Assembly: GCA_025934545.1 (NCBI GenBank)
Contig: JAICXV010000084.1
Coordinates: 1 to 7,741, forward strand
Length of the DNA: 7,741 nt
Reading direction: 5' to 3'
Source: Verrucomicrobiia bacterium
Lineage (GTDB): Bacteria > Verrucomicrobiota > Verrucomicrobiia > Limisphaerales > Palsa-1400
Positions within the stretch are counted from its first letter, which is position 1; every line of letters starts with the position of its first letter. The position numbers were made by a program, and so were the translations under genes. This document shows, in pieces, positions 1-6,556 of the stretch. The notes beneath the pieces are model-generated. The model was given only the letters and a program-made list of their open reading frames with translations, did not search any database and had not been told where the DNA came from.

Positions 1-2525
1 ACAATCCATTCATCAACGATATCTTCGGATTCGGCGAGTGGGGGACGGTCGGGGAGTCATGGTCGGGCGGCGTCGTTTTTTTCAATGCGCAGACTGGCGC
101 GAAGGACTACGTCTATCATATCCATCAGCTCGTCGAATCGGGTCTGGGTATTGGCCGGTCGCAATCCGCTGGCTCACTTCAAACCTACGTGCTCAATGAC
201 AGCGACAGCATCGTCTGTTTCGACAAATCCAAACCGTTTGGGTTTTACGGTAACGGGCAATTGCACAAAATGTTCGGCAAAAACCTCCGCATGACTTCTG
301 GGTTTTATCAGCAGGGAATCGATATCTATCCGTGCGATGTCGATGGCGACGGTTTGGATGAAGTGCTTTCCGTCACGACCCAGTTCAATTCTTTGTGGCA
401 GCCGCACGAATCGCTCCTGGATGACGATGGCGCCTTGATGTGGCGAAAGTGGAAACAATCTGTCACGGTCACGAACAATAACGGCTGGTTCAACAATGCC
501 TGCGCTATTCCCGTCAATCCCGACCACGACAATCATGTCGATATTTTGACGTTCACACATTCGTACGAAATTAACTTCCGCACCTGGAACGGCGTCGAAT
601 TTGTCGATCGCCCCGGATGGCCAAAAAACTTCTTCCCATTGGTGCCGACGCCCCCGGTTGTGGGCGATGTCGACGGCGATGGCCAACAGGAAATCATCAT
701 CGGCACCTACAACCCGGCCCAGATTCCGTCCTCTGGCGCGCTCTATGTTTACGCACTCGATGGAACCTTGAAACAAACGTTAGAGGTGCCCGGCGGTTTA
801 AAACACATCCCATTTCTCGCGGACGTTAATGGCGATGGCTCGCTCGATGTCATTTATCGTTCGCTCGCCGGCCAGATTTACGTCCAAAACTTCGGCGCGA
901 CCGACGCAACTAATGTCTCGTGGGCCACACATCGCGGCAATGCACAACGCGACGGCAATCTCGGGCGTTCGCTTTTTCCGCCGAATACGCCGATTATCAC
1001 CAAAAAGATCGGCGGCTATCGCAAGGCTTACTTTGAATGGGCAGGGCAGGGGGCAAACGTCGTTTCCGGTTACCATCTCTATCGCGCCACCGATCCAAAT
1101 GGCCAATTCAGTTTGGTCGCCGAAATATCGAACACGGCTACGAACTATACCGACACGGGTTTAAATGTTGGTTCCCAATATATTTACGAACTCGCTGCAG
1201 TGGTTAATGGAATGGAAGTGCATTCGGCTCCGTTTCCGATTCTTTCCTTCTTCAATGGCAACCTGATCGCCAATCCCGGTTTTGAAGAAAACGACAACAG
1301 CCATTGGGACAAGTGGGACACCGGCACCATTCCATGGACAAACGTGATCGGTTCAAGCAACGCATTTCATGGGCATCAATCGATGCAGATTGTTCTGCAC
1401 AACCAATCGACAACCGATGGCATCAATCAATATGTCGTTTACGGCACCCCGCGTTCCTATATCCCCGTCAGCGCCGGAACCCTCTACAGTTTTGGCGGGT
1501 TTATACAAAGCACCGGTCTGACGACGTTGACGACGAATTGGTTCGAATGGACTTCGTCGCTGACCGGCGACGATCATTCGCCGCGCCCGACGTTTCCGTA
1601 CCCTAATTACTTCACACCGTCGCTCACGATTGGCCCCACCACCGCGCCATGGACGTATTTGAATCGCGTATTCACCATGCCGCCAGGTTTTCCGAACGTC
1701 GAATTACGGCATCGCTTTCAAACTGCCGTGCCAGCCAATGGATCAATTTATCTCGATGACATTTTCTTCCGCGCCCTACCGGCGCCTTCGGACGGGCACT
1801 GGAACGTTCTTTTGCCGTTCAACTCTTCCTGGCGTTATTCCAGCATCGCTCCGACGGGTGCATGGTATGCGACGAACTTTTTGGATATAGCTTGGCCAAT
1901 CGGCATTGCCAAGTTCGGTGCAGGCAGCGGCCCGAGTAACATCCTCACAAGCCTTCCGGCGTCGCGCCCCGCGTATTATTTCCGTGGAAATTTTAATTTG
2001 AGCGAAACGAATTTCGAGGAACTCCTCCTTGCCGCTCGGTGCACCGATGATTTTGCCGGAACAACCTATCCGCTTCGCCTTTGGCTCAATGGTAAAGAAA
2101 TCGTCAGCTCGGGCATCGACGCCGTCAGCTCAGATGGAAATGAAACAAAATATTTCGATCTCACATTGTTTCAAAATCTGCTGGCGACCGGCACCAACAC
2201 AATCGCCGTTCAACTTAATAACGCGTGGGCACCCACTTGGGACAACGTTTCATTTGATGTCAGTCTGATATCTATTCCGTCTTTGGTGAACGCTATCGAA
2301 CTGCTCTCTGTGCAGCGGACGGCCACCAATGTTTTGCTCCAAATCAGCGCGCCTGTGGGAAGCTTGCTAAAAATCGAATCACGCGATTCGCTTTCGGCCT
2401 CGTGGGAACTCGTCGGAAACACGACGGCTGTGTCTGCGATTACGACCTTTGCGGATATCGGTCAGAATGGCCGCGCATTGCCGATGGTCGTGCCATCGCG
2501 GTATTACCGGGTCGTGGGGAATTAG
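1..2525 (+). CDS. Large secreted FG-GAP/VCBS-repeat protein with FN3, carbohydrate-binding-like and jelly-roll domains (5' end outside window)
   Basis: The reading frame is open from position 3 to the TAG at 2523-2525, so the gene begins upstream; about 840 residues are visible. FG-GAP/VCBS-type calcium-loop motifs (D-V-D-G-D-G and variants) lie near 333-371, 660-710 and 816-860, with a degenerate one near 520-545. These usually form a beta-propeller. A W-A-T-H-R-G-N-A-Q-R-D-G motif at 921-956 closes this part, as is common in such proteins. A fibronectin-III-like domain follows (about 980-1250; V-S-G-Y-H-L-Y-R motif). Next is a CBM4/9-like module (about 1260-1785, from N-P-G-F-E-E to I-Y-L-D-D-I-F-F), then a jelly-roll module (about 1795-2270; Y-Y-F-R-G-N-F motif). 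The C-terminal domain ends in S-R-Y-Y-R-V-V-G-N, a style frequent in Verrucomicrobiota. The protein is probably extracellular and may bind polysaccharide. I see no catalytic motif in this part; an enzyme domain could lie upstream. Confidence 0.85.
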   Translation, partial: NPFINDIFGFGEWGTVGESWSGGVVFFNAQTGAKDYVYHIHQLVESGLGIGRSQSAGSLQTYVLNDSDSIVCFDKSKPFGFYGNGQLHKMFGKNLRMTSGFYQQGIDIYPCDVDGDGLDEVLSVTTQFNSLWQPHESLLDDDGALMWRKWKQSVTVTNNNGWFNNACAIPVNPDHDNHVDILTFTHSYEINFRTWNGVEFVDRPGWPKNFFPLVPTPPVVGDVDGDGQQEIIIGTYNPAQIPSSGALYVYALDGTLKQTLEVPGGLKHIPFLADVNGDGSLDVIYRSLAGQIYVQNFGATDATNVSWATHRGNAQRDGNLGRSLFPPNTPIITKKIGGYRKAYFEWAGQGANVVSGYHLYRATDPNGQFSLVAEISNTATNYTDTGLNVGSQYIYELAAVVNGMEVHSAPFPILSFFNGNLIANPGFEENDNSHWDKWDTGTIPWTNVIGSSNAFHGHQSMQIVLHNQSTTDGINQYVVYGTPRSYIPVSAGTLYSFGGFIQSTGLTTLTTNWFEWTSSLTGDDHSPRPTFPYPNYFTPSLTIGPTTAPWTYLNRVFTMPPGFPNVELRHRFQTAVPANGSIYLDDIFFRALPAPSDGHWNVLLPFNSSWRYSSIAPTGAWYATNFLDIAWPIGIAKFGAGSGPSNILTSLPASRPAYYFRGNFNLSETNFEELLLAARCTDDFAGTTYPLRLWLNGKEIVSSGIDAVSSDGNETKYFDLTLFQNLLATGTNTIAVQLNNAWAPTWDNVSFDVSLISIPSLVNAIELLSVQRTATNVLLQISAPVGSLLKIESRDSLSASWELVGNTTAVSAITTFADIGQNGRALPMVVPSRYYRVVGN

Positions 2526-3820
2526 GAAGGTTGCGACGCTTCGACTTCATCGCGCATCACTTGCATGAGCGCTTTGACGACGACTTCGCTAACCAGCAGG
2601 GGCTTTGCAAAAATTTCTTTGCCGCCGCACAACACCGCACGCGGACGACTGTCGGCATCGACATTGGCGCCAAAGAACATAATGGGCGTCTTGCTGTGCA
2701 GAGTAGTGCCTCGTATTTGCAGCGAAAAATTATATCCGGACGCATCGGGCAAATCCGTTTCGAGCAAGATCAAATCATACGCCTCGCGGTCCAGCATCAA
2801 TTGGCCGGTGCCAGAGTCGGTTGCCTGGACCAAACGCAGATTGACGTTGGCAAAGGCGCGTTCCATTGAAAACGCAAATTCAATATCGGGATCGATCAGC
2901 AAAACGGTGCTTGGGTTGGGGCTGCCGAAATTCATCCCACCCGTCACATCAAAAAGATATTTTATAAAATCGATGCCCTCAGCGACCGTCAGCATGCGCG
3001 AATAATTCACATTATTCGGTTCGTCGTTGAGATCGCGCAAGAGCGCTTCCAGCGCGCTCGTAAACCTGGCGATAAAAGTGCAGCCTGCGGCGGTCGCGCT
3101 GGCGCTGATGCCGCGCAGTTTCGTCCAGATCTGCGTCATCGCCATCTTTTGTGCGCCCGCGCCGTCGTGGAGCAAAACACTTTGCCAAAGCGCGCGCATT
3201 TCCGTAACCGAACGGGCTTCCGTAAAAGTAAACGCATGCCGCATTTCCGTCGCCATGCCCGGTTTACGTTCTTCCGTTTCATCCAGCAACGTCGGCGCCG
3301 ACTTCTGCATTTCTGCGGCCGGTTGCGTCGCCAGACTGTTTGCCGTGTCGCGCTTGTCGCGCAGCGGCGCGGCCAATAGCGACATATGCTTGGTATCGAA
3401 GTCGTCACCGGCCAAAACGTTATTGATGACACCGATTAGCTTGTTTGGCGTGCAGCTTGATTTGAGCAACCCGATATTTGCGCCTGCATCCGCCGCGCGT
3501 TGCACCAGGTCACTCATGAAAGCGTTGGAAAGAATAATGATGGGAATCTTTGCCGTATCGGCATGTGCGCGAATATATTTGACCACGTCCACGCCATTCA
3601 ACTTCGGCATCAACAGATCAAGGATGATAACATCGGGTTTGACGTTTTTGACCGTCTTGATAGCGCGCAGTCCGTCTTCAGCCGATTCGACGGCGAACCC
3701 CTGCTGCTCGAGGGCTTGGCTGTAGATGTCAACGATGTCCTTGTCGTCCTCGACAAAGAAAACTTTCGTCGTCCGAGGCGCTTCGAGCGTTGCACTATTT
3801 ATGATCTCTTCAGTTTGCAA
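2522..3820 (-). CDS. Dual-receiver response regulator: active REC, Hpt-like middle region, degenerate C-terminal REC
   Basis: A 432-residue cytoplasmic signalling protein. The N-terminal receiver (about residues 18-137) has every key residue: acidic pair D25/D26, phospho-acceptor D68 in D-L-L-M-P-K-L-N-G, S98 and K120. Residues 140-200 look like a flexible linker. Residues 205-293 look helical and carry L-R-G-I-S-A-S-A-T-A-A-G, reminiscent of the Hpt motif H-x-L-K-G but with Thr233 where the histidine should be. A second receiver fold (about 304-422) has E354 at the phospho-acceptor position, G384 in place of Thr/Ser, P311 in the acidic pair, and a retained K406. No DNA-binding, HD-GYP or GGDEF output domain is present, so it probably acts by protein-protein contact. 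The start is TTG at 3818-3820: an in-frame TAA lies six codons upstream and no ATG occurs before the first beta-strand. No clear Shine-Dalgarno is seen. No histidine kinase is adjacent. The stop overlaps that of the convergent gene. Confidence 0.9.
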   Translation of the reverse strand: MQTEEIINSATLEAPRTTKVFFVEDDKDIVDIYSQALEQQGFAVESAEDGLRAIKTVKNVKPDVIILDLLMPKLNGVDVVKYIRAHADTAKIPIIILSNAFMSDLVQRAADAGANIGLLKSSCTPNKLIGVINNVLAGDDFDTKHMSLLAAPLRDKRDTANSLATQPAAEMQKSAPTLLDETEERKPGMATEMRHAFTFTEARSVTEMRALWQSVLLHDGAGAQKMAMTQIWTKLRGISASATAAGCTFIARFTSALEALLRDLNDEPNNVNYSRMLTVAEGIDFIKYLFDVTGGMNFGSPNPSTVLLIDPDIEFAFSMERAFANVNLRLVQATDSGTGQLMLDREAYDLILLETDLPDASGYNFSLQIRGTTLHSKTPIMFFGANVDADSRPRAVLCGGKEIFAKPLLVSEVVVKALMQVMRDEVEASQPS

Positions 3821-3851
3821 GGTGTTGGCCGCGAGTTAAATTTTCAAATCC

Positions 3852-3880
3852 GTTATATTTAAGGGGATAGCTAGAAGTAA
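3852..3880 (-). promoter_or_regulatory. Possible sigma70-type promoter for the dual-receiver gene
   Basis: On the minus strand TATAAC (3852-3857, five of six bases of the consensus -10) lies about 30 bases before the TTG start. Exactly 17 bases upstream is TTACTT (3875-3880), a poor -35. The -10 and its A/T-rich flank are the only convincing part. This is an inference from sequence alone. Confidence 0.3.
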
Positions 3881-3961
3881 GCCAACGAAGCGTTCTTTTG
3901 TTAACTATTGGATACGAACGAATTGTGTGTGAATGCGTTTGAGAATTGGTGGTCGCAGTTG

Positions 3962-3988
3962 TTTACAAACCGGGCAAGGGATTGTAAT
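3962..3988 (+). promoter_or_regulatory. Possible promoter for the lemA operon
   Basis: TTTACA (3962-3967) and TGTAAT (3983-3988) each match five of six consensus bases. The spacer is 15 bases, shorter than the preferred 17, which lowers confidence. Transcription from here would leave a leader of roughly 45-50 bases before the ATG at 4042. This is inference only. Confidence 0.25.
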
Positions 3989-4041
3989 TGTGCGATGTTT
4001 CGGGGTGGCGTAAACCGATGGTGTAAGCAAGACAACGAACT

Positions 4042-4683
4042 ATGAAAAAACTTTTGATCGTCTTCGGCGGCCTGATTGCGCTGTTTATTTTGTTTGTAAT
4101 CATCGTGGCCGTGGCGGGGATCGGCGGATACAACCGCCTCAATGTCCAAAACCAAAACGTCAACGCCAAGTGGGCCCAGGTCCAAAATGACTATCAACGC
4201 CGCGCGGACCTGATTCCGAATCTCGTCAATACGGTTTCCGGTGCAGCTAATTTCGAAAAATCGACACTAACCGAGATCACCGAAGCCCGCGCTTCCGTCG
4301 GCAGAGTGAATATCAACCCAAACGTTGCCCCGGCTGACGCCAGCACACTGGCCCAATTCGACAAAGCTCAGGGCCAACTTTCGTCCGCTCTATCGCGATT
4401 GCTTGTCGTCGTCGAGCGTTATCCCGACCTGAAAGCGAATTCCAACTTTCTTGGTCTGCAGGCCCAACTCGAAGGCACCGAAAATCGCATCGCCGTCGCC
4501 CGCCGTGATTTCAACGAGGCTGTTCAAACGTACAACACCAGTATCCACTCGTTCCCGCTTTTCCTGATCGCTGACTGGAAGGGCTTCAAAGAAAAACCGT
4601 ATTTCACGGCAACAGCCGGCTCTGAAACACCGCCGAAAGTGAATTTCGATTTCAATTCCAAAGCACCCGCCGCTAAACCGTGA
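4042..4683 (+). CDS. lemA: LemA family membrane protein
   Basis: A 213-residue protein of the usual length for LemA. Residues 4-27 form one hydrophobic transmembrane segment after M-K-K, followed directly by the family signature: Y30-N31, then W44 in K-W-A-Q-V-Q-N, and Y-Q-R-R-A-D-L-I-P-N-L-V (51-62). The second hallmark block runs from Y127-P-D-L-K through L-E-G-T-E-N-R-I (E144) to Y-N and S-F-P near residue 170. The rest is expected to be a helical bundle outside the cytoplasmic membrane. LemA proteins are widespread, but their biochemical role is not settled. The gene is first in a three-gene operon with two TPM-domain proteins, a recurrent LemA neighbourhood in several phyla. Its TGA overlaps the GTG of the next gene by four bases (GTGA). 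The Shine-Dalgarno is weak; the ATG is chosen because M-K-K plus the membrane segment follows at once. Confidence 0.95.
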   Translation: MKKLLIVFGGLIALFILFVIIVAVAGIGGYNRLNVQNQNVNAKWAQVQNDYQRRADLIPNLVNTVSGAANFEKSTLTEITEARASVGRVNINPNVAPADASTLAQFDKAQGQLSSALSRLLVVVERYPDLKANSNFLGLQAQLEGTENRIAVARRDFNEAVQTYNTSIHSFPLFLIADWKGFKEKPYFTATAGSETPPKVNFDFNSKAPAAKP

Positions 4684-5450
4684 CACGTTTCATCGCTATA
4701 GTTTGGTTGACGCTCTGTTGCGTCGGCGCGCACGCGAAAGAAGTCATTCCGCCCGCGCCGCAAAACCATTTCAACGACTACGCTCACGTCGTCTCGCCGT
4801 CCACGGCGACGCAACTCAACAACGAATTGGTTCAATTCGAACGCGACACCGGCAATCAATTCGTTGTCGCGATTTATCCACACATGCAGACCGATTCCTC
4901 GATTGAGGATTACACCGTTCGCGTCGCCCGTGCATGGGGCGTTGGCACAAAAGAAAAAAATAACGGCGTCGTTCTGTTCATTTTTACCGGTGAACACAAA
5001 ATGTTTATTCAAACCGGTTACGGACTCGAAGGCGCGCTCCCTGATGTAACTTGCAAACGAATTATCGAAGACGAAATCGCGCCTCATTTCAAACAAGGCG
5101 ATTTCAACGGCGGCGTCGTCGCCGGTGTCCACGCTGTCATCGCTGCAACCAAAGGCGAATACAAGGGAACTGGCCGCACCGTCAGAGAAGCGCAGAACGG
5201 CGGCGGCTCTCGCAGTGGCGGAGATTCGTTGCCGGGTAGCCTCTGGTTAATCATTGTCGTGATCTTTATTGTTGTATTCATGCTTCGCCGCCTGGTTTCG
5301 CCGCTCGGATGGCTCGTCGGAAGCTCGGGTTATTCTGGTTGGGGAGGTGGCGGATGGTCGTCCGGCGGTGGTGGCTTCAGTGGCGGAGGGGGCAGCTTCT
5401 CAGGTGGAGGCGGAAGTTTTGGCGGTGGCGGGGCGGGAGGGAGTTGGTGA
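4680..5450 (+). CDS. TPM-domain membrane protein with signal peptide and glycine-rich tail (YgcG-like)
   Basis: A 256-residue protein. Residues 1-19 form a signal peptide with a likely cleavage after A-H-A (17-19); the cysteines at 13-14 do not fit a lipobox. The TPM domain (about 28-155) opens with N-D-Y-A and includes A-R-A-W-G-V-G (83-89), N-N-G-V-V-L-F-I (94-101) and G-Y-G-L-E-G-A-L-P-D (113-122), all typical of the family. The domain should lie outside the cytoplasmic membrane. A transmembrane helix at about 187-203 is followed by R-R, then a tail of Gly with Ser, Phe and Trp (217-256) ending G-G-S-W. This is the common YgcG-like layout. Related TPM domains have been reported to have phosphatase or photosystem-repair roles, but the function here is unknown. 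The GTG start overlaps the lemA stop and has no Shine-Dalgarno, so translation probably depends on coupling to lemA. Confidence 0.92.
   Translation: MTRFIAIVWLTLCCVGAHAKEVIPPAPQNHFNDYAHVVSPSTATQLNNELVQFERDTGNQFVVAIYPHMQTDSSIEDYTVRVARAWGVGTKEKNNGVVLFIFTGEHKMFIQTGYGLEGALPDVTCKRIIEDEIAPHFKQGDFNGGVVAGVHAVIAATKGEYKGTGRTVREAQNGGGSRSGGDSLPGSLWLIIVVIFIVVFMLRRLVSPLGWLVGSSGYSGWGGGGWSSGGGGFSGGGGSFSGGGGSFGGGGAGGSW
5328..5447 (+). repeat. Glycine-rich coding repeat in the TPM protein tail
   Basis: A run of GGN codons encodes about 40 residues dominated by Gly, broken by Ser, Phe and Trp in imperfect units such as G-G-G-G-S-F. The bases are G-rich and strongly strand-biased. It is low-complexity protein sequence, not a precise DNA repeat, and is typical of YgcG-like proteins. 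Confidence 0.7.
5435..5440 (+). promoter_or_regulatory. Shine-Dalgarno for the second TPM gene, inside the upstream coding tail
   Basis: GGGAGG lies nine bases before the ATG at 5450 and is part of the glycine codons ending the upstream gene. It decides the start of the short TPM gene: the frame is also open further upstream, from 5309, but that extension is only a frameshifted, Arg/Trp-rich reading of the glycine tail. Confidence 0.6.
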
Positions 5451-5884
5451 TGAAAGCTCGCGAATTTTTCAGCAAACTCGAACACGACGAAATCGTCGGA
5501 GCCATCCGTGAAGCGGAATCGAAAATGTGCGGCGAAATCCGGGTTTTCGTTTCACGAAAGGAACCGGAGGATGCAGTCGTCACCGCGCAACGCCGATTCG
5601 AAAAACTTGGCATGACGAAAACCAAAGAGCGCAACGGCGTTCTCATTTACGTTGCGCCGCGCGTCCGCAAATTCGCCATTATTGGCGATGTCGCCATCCA
5701 TCAGATATGTGGAGACGGATTCTGGAAAGAAGTCGCGCACGAGATGACTAGTCACTTTCGCGTGAGCAATTTCACCCAGGGAATAATTCACGCTATCCGC
5801 CGCGCTGGCGCGTTGATGGCCGAACATTTCCCTCATTGCGCCGGCGACAAGAACGAGCTATCCGACGAGATCGGACACGATTAA
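5450..5884 (+). CDS. Short TPM-domain protein without signal peptide
   Basis: A 144-residue protein that is nearly all TPM domain. Seen motifs are I-R-E-A-E-S-K-M-C-G-E-I-R-V (19-32), F-E-K-L-G-M-T-K-T-K-E-R-N-G-V-L-I-Y-V (50-68), the I-I-G-D motif (77-80), F-W (91-92), and G-I plus H-F-P near the C-terminus. This matches the short TPM-domain proteins often encoded beside LemA and a longer TPM protein. No signal peptide or transmembrane segment is visible, so it is predicted to be cytoplasmic, unlike its partner. The C-terminus is hydrophilic with several His and Asp residues. The ATG overlaps the previous TGA by one base (TGATG) and has a good Shine-Dalgarno nine bases upstream. The molecular role is unknown; an envelope function with LemA is inferred from the operon. 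Confidence 0.9.
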   Translation: MKAREFFSKLEHDEIVGAIREAESKMCGEIRVFVSRKEPEDAVVTAQRRFEKLGMTKTKERNGVLIYVAPRVRKFAIIGDVAIHQICGDGFWKEVAHEMTSHFRVSNFTQGIIHAIRRAGALMAEHFPHCAGDKNELSDEIGHD

Positions 5885-5903
5885 AAAGGCGGCTGTCGCG
5901 CGA

Positions 5904-6527
5904 TCAACGCAACTGCGGCATCAACGGCCCAAGTGCCTGCGCAATCCGATCCGCAATCAGCGCGTAGCCCTTGTCATTCGGATGGACTTCGTCCGACATC
6001 AAATTCGGATGTGTCAGCACCCCGTCCAACATATTGGACACATGCAAAACATGTTTTTCCCGCGCCAGATCTTTGAACAAACCTGCATTCTTATCGCGAA
6101 AAGTCGCGCTGCGAATTCCGATCAACACCACGAACGTCCCTTGTTCCTGCAACCGGTCGATGATCGTGCGCAAATTGGCAAACGTTTCGTCGCGTGGAAT
6201 CTGTTGCAACGCATCGTTGCCGCCAAAACAAAGCAACACAACACGAGGTTTGCGGCTCGTGATCGAGTCGATTCGATTCAAACCATCTTTCGACGTTTCC
6301 CCATTTCGTCCGGCGTTCTCGATCGTTACGTCCAAAGTTTTTCCAAGCACGGACGGATAATCACCGCCCGGGCCGGCTCCATAACCAGCGGTCAGGCTGT
6401 CGCCAAAAGCAATCCACGGCCCGGTCGCCGTCGGCGGCAGGTTCGTGTAAGTGACCTTTCCCGGCCAAAGCCACCAGATGCCGAGTGCAATGATCGCGAC
6501 CAAAAATATCGTTAACAGTTTGCGCAC
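5904..6527 (-). CDS. SGNH/GDSL-family hydrolase (lipase/esterase-like) with N-terminal membrane anchor
   Basis: A 207-residue protein. Residues 4-21 form a hydrophobic segment, a signal anchor or uncleaved signal peptide. The SGNH blocks are complete: F-G-D-S-L-T-A-G-Y-G with nucleophile S44, block II N-A-G-R-N-G-E-T (Gly73), block III G-G-N-D with N104, and block V D-E-V-H-P-N with D179 and H182. Family members include TesA-like arylesterases/lysophospholipases and carbohydrate deacetylases; the exact substrate cannot be read from sequence. The catalytic domain should face the periplasm. The start is GTG at 6525-6527: an in-frame TGA lies seven codons upstream with no better start between, and A-G-G-G sits just before it. 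It converges on the TPM operon with 19 bases between stops and diverges from the ATPase operon. Confidence 0.93.
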   Translation of the reverse strand: MRKLLTIFLVAIIALGIWWLWPGKVTYTNLPPTATGPWIAFGDSLTAGYGAGPGGDYPSVLGKTLDVTIENAGRNGETSKDGLNRIDSITSRKPRVVLLCFGGNDALQQIPRDETFANLRTIIDRLQEQGTFVVLIGIRSATFRDKNAGLFKDLAREKHVLHVSNMLDGVLTHPNLMSDEVHPNDKGYALIADRIAQALGPLMPQLR

Positions 6528-6556
6528 GACCCTGATTTTCGCATTTCAGGACAGGT

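Larger units (their letters stand above)
3821..4041. other. Divergent intergenic region between the dual-receiver gene and lemA
   Basis: About 220 bases with no coding potential that I trust. It is more A/T-rich than its flanks and must hold the promoters of both divergent genes. The heptamer AATTGTG occurs twice (3921-3927 and 3986-3992), too short to call an operator. A small palindrome, AACG-AAG-CGTT, sits at 3884-3894. No tRNA, riboswitch or strong hairpin was seen. Confidence 0.6.

Noticed and set aside
189..191. GTG as the start of the first gene
   Set aside because: The frame stays open to the left edge at position 3, the upstream residues continue sensible protein sequence, and there is no ribosome site before this codon; the gene starts outside the window.
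174..776. 200-residue minus-strand open frame
   Set aside because: It lies wholly antisense to the FG-GAP coding region, and its product matches no family I recognise; the DVDGDG codons explain the open antisense frame.
2482..2498. Inverted repeat CGATGG - 5-base loop - CCATCG near the end of the first gene as a terminator
   Set aside because: The stem is only six pairs, no T-tract follows on either strand, and repeats of this size arise often by chance.
3027..3725. 232-residue plus-strand open frame
   Set aside because: It is antisense to the receiver protein, whose reading frame has unambiguous REC motifs; codon structure explains the shadow.
3884..3894. Small palindrome AACG-AAG-CGTT in the divergent spacer as an operator
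   Set aside because: Four-base arms are too short to support a binding-site call without a second copy.
5309..5449. 47-codon N-terminal extension of the short TPM gene
   Set aside because: It is an Arg/Trp-rich out-of-frame reading of the glycine-tail codons, and a good ribosome site precedes the ATG at 5450.
5885..5903. Terminator between the convergent TPM and SGNH genes
   Set aside because: The 19-base gap has no convincing hairpin; only a short A-run after the TAA stop is seen.
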